From IMG/VR virus record IMGVR_UViG_3300025927_000137, positions 1-25,073 of that record: a DNA stretch of 25,073 nucleotides. The stretch is one strand, 5' to 3'. The notes under the pieces were generated by a model. The model did no database searches. It saw nothing but the letters and a program-made list of their open reading frames with translations, and was not told where the DNA came from. Shown piece by piece: positions 21,075 through 25,073 of this stretch; position 1 is the first letter of the stretch; every line of letters begins with the position of its first letter. Made by a program: the position numbers and the translations under genes. This DNA is from a virus.

Positions 21075-21402
21075 AGTCGCGCCTAATCTTCCTTAATTTG
21101 CAATTCTGCGTGTATATGGCCGACTTTGTCCGTCCCGGCAACAACTTGTACACCTCGTCATTTGCTTTGAACAGATGCGTCCTGAGTATCATTATTTCCT
21201 CTCCCGTCCAGTTGGGATTCTGATGTGGCCTTACCGGGATTTGAACCGGGGTAGACTTGCGGTAATTAAACGCCTTTTCTTCCTGTTCAAGGTATTCAGC
21301 AGGCTGTGGCGTTAATCCCATTTTTTCACAATGGTAGCAATCGTGTTTGTGGCATTCGTATGTGTACGTGCCGAAGCCTTGAAGATGTGGGGGTAGAGTC
21401 AT
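21058..21402 (-). CDS. Myb/SANT-like DNA-binding protein with Cys/His cluster
   Basis: 114 aa. The N-terminus holds a Cys/His cluster ECHKHDCYHCEK (residues 16-27), a possible zinc site. The C-terminal half (NPNWTGEEIMILRTHLFKAN, then LLPGRTKSAIYTQNCKLRKI) has the order 'W..eE...L ... l..l.GRT..AI..... kL' of SANT/Myb-like HTH domains found in phage regulators and near HNH endonucleases. Likely binds DNA. It lies 3 bases downstream of the D12 methyltransferase at the end of the leftward recombination/modification block. Its function may be regulatory. Confidence 0.65.
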   Translation of the reverse strand: MTLPPHLQGFGTYTYECHKHDCYHCEKMGLTPQPAEYLEQEEKAFNYRKSTPVQIPVRPHQNPNWTGEEIMILRTHLFKANDEVYKLLPGRTKSAIYTQNCKLRKIRRDFKDTA

Positions 21403-21405
21403 AGG

Positions 21406-22359
21406 TTAAAATAGTTTGGTTTCATAATAATCGCCTTTTCCATTCCAGAATATCTTCTCGATCGTTTTCTTTTTGTTATTAGTAGCCGATAGACTGGAGC
21501 GATGTGTAAAGGCGTGTACTTTCTTAAACGGCGCATCGTATTCTGATATGTAAACCGGATGCGGGCATTCATTAGCCCATTGATAAAAGCGTTCATAATC
21601 AAAACCACCTTCCTTATATTCGCCTGTTCCTTTATACGGAATATCGCAATAAATAACAGGATTGTTACCTGTAATAACTACGTTTTCATAGGATAAATTC
21701 GTAATTTGTAGGTTTTGTAGGTTTTGTAGGTTTTGTAGGTTTTGTAGGTTTTGTAGGTTTTGTATCCTAGTTAAATGTTCAATAAGTTCCAAATTTTGAA
21801 CTCTATCTTCTTTACCTATGCCGAAAATATTTGAATTTTTGTTTTTTATATAATCGCAAAAGTAAATTCTCCTTTTTTGAACATCTTTTATATTTGCCAA
21901 TTCTGGAATATTTAATTTTAATTCAGACATCGATTTTAGGCATCGATTAACAACAAATTCATGTGCAAGCCTTTTTAATTCCTCAATATTAGCGCCATAT
22001 AAATAACCTTTTTCACTATTATTACCAAAACTCCAGCATGTCATAACATACCCACTATACCAGTCTGCATCAGTCCTTGCCAATTGATCAAAGAAAACCT
22101 CCCGTGTTACCCATTCGTAAAACTTAGGCTCTAACTCACGGTGGGTTTTTAGGTAGTCAACTAAATGGTATATGTGCTGGTTTAACTCGTTGTAATGGAC
22201 GTTAAACCGATAGTCTTTAATTGCAGTAAACGAAATCGAACCGCCGCCGCCGAATAAGTCGTAGAAGTCAGTTAATCCTTTGTGCCTTTCGGTAATGAAG
22301 TGAAGTATATCACTGGCAAGTTTGCGCTTACTACCCATGTATGGTATACCGAGGCTCAA
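21406..22359 (-). CDS. D12-class adenine-specific DNA methyltransferase (Dam-like)
   Basis: 317 aa. IPYMGSKRKLA (5-15) and YDLFGGGGSISF (33-44) form the SAM-binding motif X/I of the D12 family. The catalytic motif IV is CDIPYKGTGEY near 234-244 (DIPY in place of DPPY, a known variant). A target-recognition region lies between. It methylates adenine at N6 in a short site, probably to protect phage DNA or to mimic host methylation. Residues about 199-218 consist of a Gln-Asn-Leu repeat encoded by a 9-bp tandem repeat (21705-21764), just before motif IV. The start overlaps the stop of the winged-helix gene (ATGA at 22356-22359). Confidence 0.92.
   Translation of the reverse strand: MSLGIPYMGSKRKLASDILHFITERHKGLTDFYDLFGGGGSISFTAIKDYRFNVHYNELNQHIYHLVDYLKTHRELEPKFYEWVTREVFFDQLARTDADWYSGYVMTCWSFGNNSEKGYLYGANIEELKRLAHEFVVNRCLKSMSELKLNIPELANIKDVQKRRIYFCDYIKNKNSNIFGIGKEDRVQNLELIEHLTRIQNLQNLQNLQNLQNLQNLQITNLSYENVVITGNNPVIYCDIPYKGTGEYKEGGFDYERFYQWANECPHPVYISEYDAPFKKVHAFTHRSSLSATNNKKKTIEKIFWNGKGDYYETKLF
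21705..21764. repeat. 9-bp tandem repeat TTTTGTAGG inside the methyltransferase
   Basis: Five exact units of TTTTGTAGG between 21713 and 21757, plus a near-perfect unit before (first base differs) and a partial unit after, about 6.6 copies. The unit is 9 bp, so changes in copy number keep the frame and alter the number of Gln-Asn-Leu triplets on the minus strand. Confidence 0.95.
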
Positions 22360-22598
22360 AACAACACCTCCTGATTCTTTATTACTACATCCGATTTACC
22401 TTTACCTATTTCAAATAATCCCGGCTTTACCCGAATAAGTTTGCCAGCTTTTACCATGCGCGAAAGTATTTCACCGATATATTTTTCATGGTTATGATAA
22501 TAATAGGCCGAAAGCATTTCATAGGCTGTTTGGCTCGTTAACTTGCCGTCCTTTCGGCATCGGTCTAAAAGTGCTTGTTGCTTGGATGGGAGGTTCAT
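22356..22598 (-). CDS. Small winged-helix-like protein
   Basis: 80 aa. MNLPSKQQALLDRCRKDGKL, then SQTAYEMLSAYYYHNHEKYIGEILSRMVKAGKLIRVKPGLFEI. The sequence 'helix, helix, recognition helix, LIRVKPGLFEI wing' reads as a winged-helix DNA-binding domain with two short strands. It overlaps its two neighbours by 4 bases on each side (ATGA at 22595-22598 and at 22356-22359). It may regulate, or help target, the methyltransferase; not proven. Confidence 0.65.
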   Translation of the reverse strand: MNLPSKQQALLDRCRKDGKLTSQTAYEMLSAYYYHNHEKYIGEILSRMVKAGKLIRVKPGLFEIGKGKSDVVIKNQEVLF

Positions 22599-22813
22599 AA
22601 TAATTTCAATTGATTAGGGTCTTCGTAATTAATCTTAACAGCCTCACCACAAGAAATATCAAACTCTATTGTAGCCGTAACCATAAACCTACACCCGCAT
22701 TCACAGTCAATATATTCCGTTTTTTCATCGCCATCATATGGATCAAAAAAATCAAAATATATTGTATGCTCTTTTTCGCAATCTGGGCAGTTAATCCATT
22801 TTCTACTGGTCAT
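22595..22813 (-). CDS. Zinc-ribbon protein
   Basis: 72 aa from ATG 22813 (MTSRKWINCPDCEKEHTIYF); a TTG at 22828 would add 5 residues. CPDC, then DCECGCRF 24 residues later, give two Cys pairs of a zinc ribbon. The rest is acidic and beta-like. Its role in the recombination block is unknown. The 57 bases upstream, to the YqaJ-type gene stop, hold only a short open stretch with no acceptable start. Confidence 0.65.
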   Translation of the reverse strand: MTSRKWINCPDCEKEHTIYFDFFDPYDGDEKTEYIDCECGCRFMVTATIEFDISCGEAVKINYEDPNQLKLL

Positions 22814-22870
22814 TTTCCATAATTTCAAGTTCTATTATGCGATAGTATTTCTGTGGTGGTGAATGGCATG

Positions 22871-23524
22871 TTAAATTTTGTCGAGTTGTTTAAGTGCTGT
22901 TTGTAAACTTGCCTCCAATTCCAGTGCATTAAATTTAGCTATTTTAACCCATTCCGCAATAGTCTTGCAGTTTGGCTTTGCTTTCGTGCCGAGGTCTATT
23001 ACGCTGTCACGGGTTAACCATTTAAAGAATAATGGGTAGTAGCTTTCCGGCCTGAATGATACAAAAAGGTGCTTTTCGCATTTTGGGTTAACCGTAAAAT
23101 AATGCAGGGATTGATGGATATTGTCTGCGGGTATATCATTAGCTAAAACAGTACTGATATGCTTCTTTGCGCCGGGGCATTTAAACTCACCTGTGATAGT
23201 TAAGTCTTCTGTAATGCCGTCTGGGGATATACCCAATATTGGTATATCTTCGCATTGCATCCATCCAGGCACAAGAAATTTAACACCTGCGTATTTTTCA
23301 GCCTCGGCACGGGCGTATGATTCCAGTTCTTTGCCACGTAGCATTTCAGGACTTTCATAACTATCGTCATCCATTTCAAATGGCTCTGTACTCTCAGCCA
23401 ACAATTCAAGTAATAGCGTATCTGACGGCACAAACAATCCTTTAGATGTAGAGCCGCCGACCTTGCCGTATTTCAAAGCGAACCACTCTTCGGTGCCCTG
23501 TGTTATTTCGTAATAAATTTTCAT
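22871..23524 (-). CDS. YqaJ-type viral recombinase (lambda exonuclease-like)
   Basis: 217 aa. The opening YYEITQGTEEWFALKYGKVGGS matches the 'qgs.eWl.lR.g.iTaS' start of YqaJ exonucleases. MLRGKELESYARAEAEKYAG supplies the conserved Glu (E66). ILGISPDGI has the metal-binding Asp (D102). GEFKCPGAKKHI has E113 and K115 of the PD-(D/E)XK core, and NIHQSLHYFTV is the usual following helix. It resects 5' ends of double-stranded DNA for single-strand annealing recombination. It shares an operon with the 175-aa gene, overlapping it by 4 bases; no RecT/Bet is visible, but the window ends soon after. Confidence 0.9.
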   Translation of the reverse strand: MKIYYEITQGTEEWFALKYGKVGGSTSKGLFVPSDTLLLELLAESTEPFEMDDDSYESPEMLRGKELESYARAEAEKYAGVKFLVPGWMQCEDIPILGISPDGITEDLTITGEFKCPGAKKHISTVLANDIPADNIHQSLHYFTVNPKCEKHLFVSFRPESYYPLFFKWLTRDSVIDLGTKAKPNCKTIAEWVKIAKFNALELEASLQTALKQLDKI

Positions 23525-24048
23525 GATAACTTAGCTTTTAATTCGTCTTTTAGTTTCAATACGGTTGGTAGTTTCTTTTCTTCTGGCGATAAGGACACCC
23601 AAAGTTCGCCAAGTTCAGTTATTGAACTTGCCTTATTTAATACCGCCAATGCTGCGGTATCTGTAACCTGTGCAGGTGGGTAGTAATGCTTAAATCTCGC
23701 TACGTGGCCGAAGCGTTTATCCGGCATAGCGAAAAGCACAACTGGTTTATTATACCAATCCTCGATATAATCACTATTGAACTCTTTTGCAAAGAATTTA
23801 GCATTCGATACATTAAGTATTACCGGCTTATAGATTTGTTGCTTGGTTGCCAAGTCTGTCAGCCACAATGATGTTTTAGTAACTTCTTTTTGTGTTGACT
23901 GGTCGAATGTAAGTGCATCTTTCATGTCAGATACACAGACAACCATTTCCGGCCTAAGTCCGTGAAGTGACGATTTTAAATCTTCCCCGCTTACATACCG
24001 GGGGTCAAGATTCTTGCGCCAATGCGTTTTTGTTACTTCTGTTTCCAT
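23521..24048 (-). CDS. Conserved phage protein next to YqaJ exonuclease
   Basis: 175 aa. METEVTKTHWRKNLDPRYVS, then SGEDLKSSLHGLRPEMVVCV, FDQSTQKEVTKTSLWLTDL, KPVILNVSNAKFFAKEF, and DKRFGHVARFKHYYPP. I recognise the pattern as a protein often found next to YqaJ and RecT genes of Bacteroidota phages, beta-rich in its first two thirds, with a helical end. A DNA-binding or recombination-helper role is likely from context but not established. It overlaps the YqaJ-type gene by ATGA and the coiled-coil gene by 1 base (TAATG). Confidence 0.6.
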   Translation of the reverse strand: METEVTKTHWRKNLDPRYVSGEDLKSSLHGLRPEMVVCVSDMKDALTFDQSTQKEVTKTSLWLTDLATKQQIYKPVILNVSNAKFFAKEFNSDYIEDWYNKPVVLFAMPDKRFGHVARFKHYYPPAQVTDTAALAVLNKASSITELGELWVSLSPEEKKLPTVLKLKDELKAKLS

Positions 24049-25073
24049 TATACAAGTTTTTTGCTTTCGTTAATAATATCAGATTGTAAAGCCTTTAACT
24101 GCGCCGTGACGAGCTGGCCAATTGCTTTACCTTCTACCGTCCCAAATTCGGGTATTTGGATAGCTTTTATGGCTTCAAACAATACGCGAACTTTATCTTT
24201 ATCCGGTGCTTTTAGGGCGGCTTTTTCTTTAGCCAACCTATCGGCCTCTATTTTAGCCTCCTGATCTTGCTTTTCCTTTAATTCAGCGGCCAATTTATCG
24301 GCGGCATCCTTTTGCTTTTTAAGTTCGGCGGCTTGCTTATCAGCCTCTATTTTGGCTAATCGTGCCTGTTCAGCTAATTTAGCCTCATTCTCTTTTGCCA
24401 GTTTATCGGCGGCATCTTTAGCGGCCTTGCGTTCAACTTCCAACTGCTTTTCCTTCGCCGCTAATTCCTCTTTTACCCTTGCGGCTTCAATGCGCTCGGC
24501 CTCTATACGTTCTGCCTGTAATCTTTCAGCTTCTTTTTTGGCTTCCTCTGCCAAACGCTCAGTTTCAATTCGTAACGCTTCGGCTTTCTCAGCCTGTTCC
24601 TTACGGGCATTAAACGCCAGTGTTTCATTTTCCAGCAAGCGATTAAATTGCTCATCGGTCATTACACCTAACGGAAGGTAGGTCGTATCAGTGCCGAATA
24701 CAGATAGTAATTCAATTCGGCTTGCGGATAACTCAGCTTGCCGTTTTTCCTCTAACCTCTCCTGATGTTTTTCAATTTCGGTATATTCAGTTTCAGTAAC
24801 AATGCATGAATTTTTTACAACGTTAAACAGGGCTTGTATCAAATCGCCTTCTGCGCGTATTCCTTCCTTGCGAGCGTCCTTTATTTCCTCCGCGCCGGTA
24901 CGAACCTTAACTAATTTTAATCGTGCCTCACGGGCTTTCTTAGCATCAATGTCGGTAGGGTTTTCGCGGTCAAGTCCTTTTATTATTTCCGCGTAAGTAA
25001 GGTATTCATTCATGCTTGGCGCAAACGCCATTGCATGTTGTTCAGCCTTTGACCTTTCGATCTTAGTAGTCTC
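24048..25073 (-). CDS. Long coiled-coil protein, 5' end outside window
   Basis: The frame is open to the window edge. Although an ATG exists at 25031, the 14 codons before it (ETTKIERSKAEQHA) read as protein, so the start probably lies outside. Residues counted from 25031: a helical N-terminus (LTYAEIIKGLDRENPTDIDA), a conserved-looking block (KNSCIVTETEYTEIEKHQER, then SVFGTDTTYLPLGVMTDEQF), then about 145-290 of Glu/Lys/Ala heptads, a long coiled coil. I cannot name a family with confidence. It may organise recombination proteins or DNA. First gene visible of the leftward recombination block. Confidence 0.65.
   Translation of the reverse strand, partial: ETTKIERSKAEQHAMAFAPSMNEYLTYAEIIKGLDRENPTDIDAKKAREARLKLVKVRTGAEEIKDARKEGIRAEGDLIQALFNVVKNSCIVTETEYTEIEKHQERLEEKRQAELSASRIELLSVFGTDTTYLPLGVMTDEQFNRLLENETLAFNARKEQAEKAEALRIETERLAEEAKKEAERLQAERIEAERIEAARVKEELAAKEKQLEVERKAAKDAADKLAKENEAKLAEQARLAKIEADKQAAELKKQKDAADKLAAELKEKQDQEAKIEADRLAKEKAALKAPDKDKVRVLFEAIKAIQIPEFGTVEGKAIGQLVTAQLKALQSDIINESKKLV

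Noticed and set aside
21705-21764. CRISPR-like array
   Set aside because: The 9-bp units are directly adjacent without spacers and encode an in-frame Gln-Asn-Leu repeat; it is a tandem repeat.
22808-22889. Open stretch ending YYRIIELEIMENDQ between the YqaJ-type and zinc-ribbon genes
   Set aside because: No ATG, GTG or TTG start in that frame after the preceding stop, apart from an ATG five codons before the end.
24352-24681. Plus-strand frame rich in Ser/Ala
   Set aside because: Mirror image of the Glu/Lys/Ala coiled-coil codons of the minus-strand gene; compositional artefact.

Overview
The window is a piece of a tailed double-stranded DNA phage (or prophage) of a Bacteroidota host. The packaging and capsid genes identify the virus: small and large terminase, HK97-type portal, MuF-like head protein, prohead protease and major capsid protein. 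The host group is inferred from a BT4734-type primase domain, an MBG-type repeat protein, Bacteroidota promoter elements (TTTG/TTG, 19 bases, TAnnTTTG) and starts without Shine-Dalgarno sequences but with A/T-rich leaders. No integrase, excisionase, tRNA, CRISPR array or tail gene is visible, so temperate or lytic lifestyle cannot be decided.

Layout. (1) 1-4820, minus: a glycan cassette (multi-domain glycosyltransferase, second glycosyltransferase-like protein, 57-aa protein, sugar-nucleotide epimerase, SAM methyltransferase) behind several tiny genes, with a palindrome over the first start codon. (2) 4876-5043, plus: a small two-helix membrane gene broken by TAG. (3) 5042-13592, minus: terminator, capsid, protease, MuF, portal, large and small terminase. 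This block is interrupted at 7300-9770 by a plus-strand cassette with its own promoters: a small HTH-like regulator, a 22-bp palindrome, a foldable RNA of about 90 nt and a secreted beta-helix/Ig-like protein. (4) 13624-17141, minus: VRR-NUC-like nuclease, primase-like protein, RepA/RecA-like ATPase, zinc-ribbon/DUF3820-like protein and a small regulator, with an iteron-like, hairpin-bearing gap at 15183-15368. (5) 17142-17297: divergent control region. (6) 17298-21074, plus: a train of 16 very small genes, mostly joined by ATGA or GTGA overlaps, including an adenine methyltransferase split by TGA. (7) 21058-25073, minus: Myb/SANT-like protein, D12-class adenine methyltransferase with a 9-bp tandem repeat, winged-helix and zinc-ribbon proteins, YqaJ-type exonuclease, its usual partner, and a long coiled-coil protein running off the window.

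How the parts fit. Block 7 is a recombination and DNA-modification module, block 4 replication, block 3 packaging and head assembly. Block 6 resembles phage early accessory genes. Block 1 probably modifies sugars on the virion or the host surface. The clearest candidates for undescribed biology are the autonomous plus-strand cassette with its structured RNA inside the head operon, two otherwise intact genes each carrying one stop codon (one at a probable tryptophan position), the in-frame tandem repeat in the methyltransferase, and the repeat-rich gap between the replication genes.
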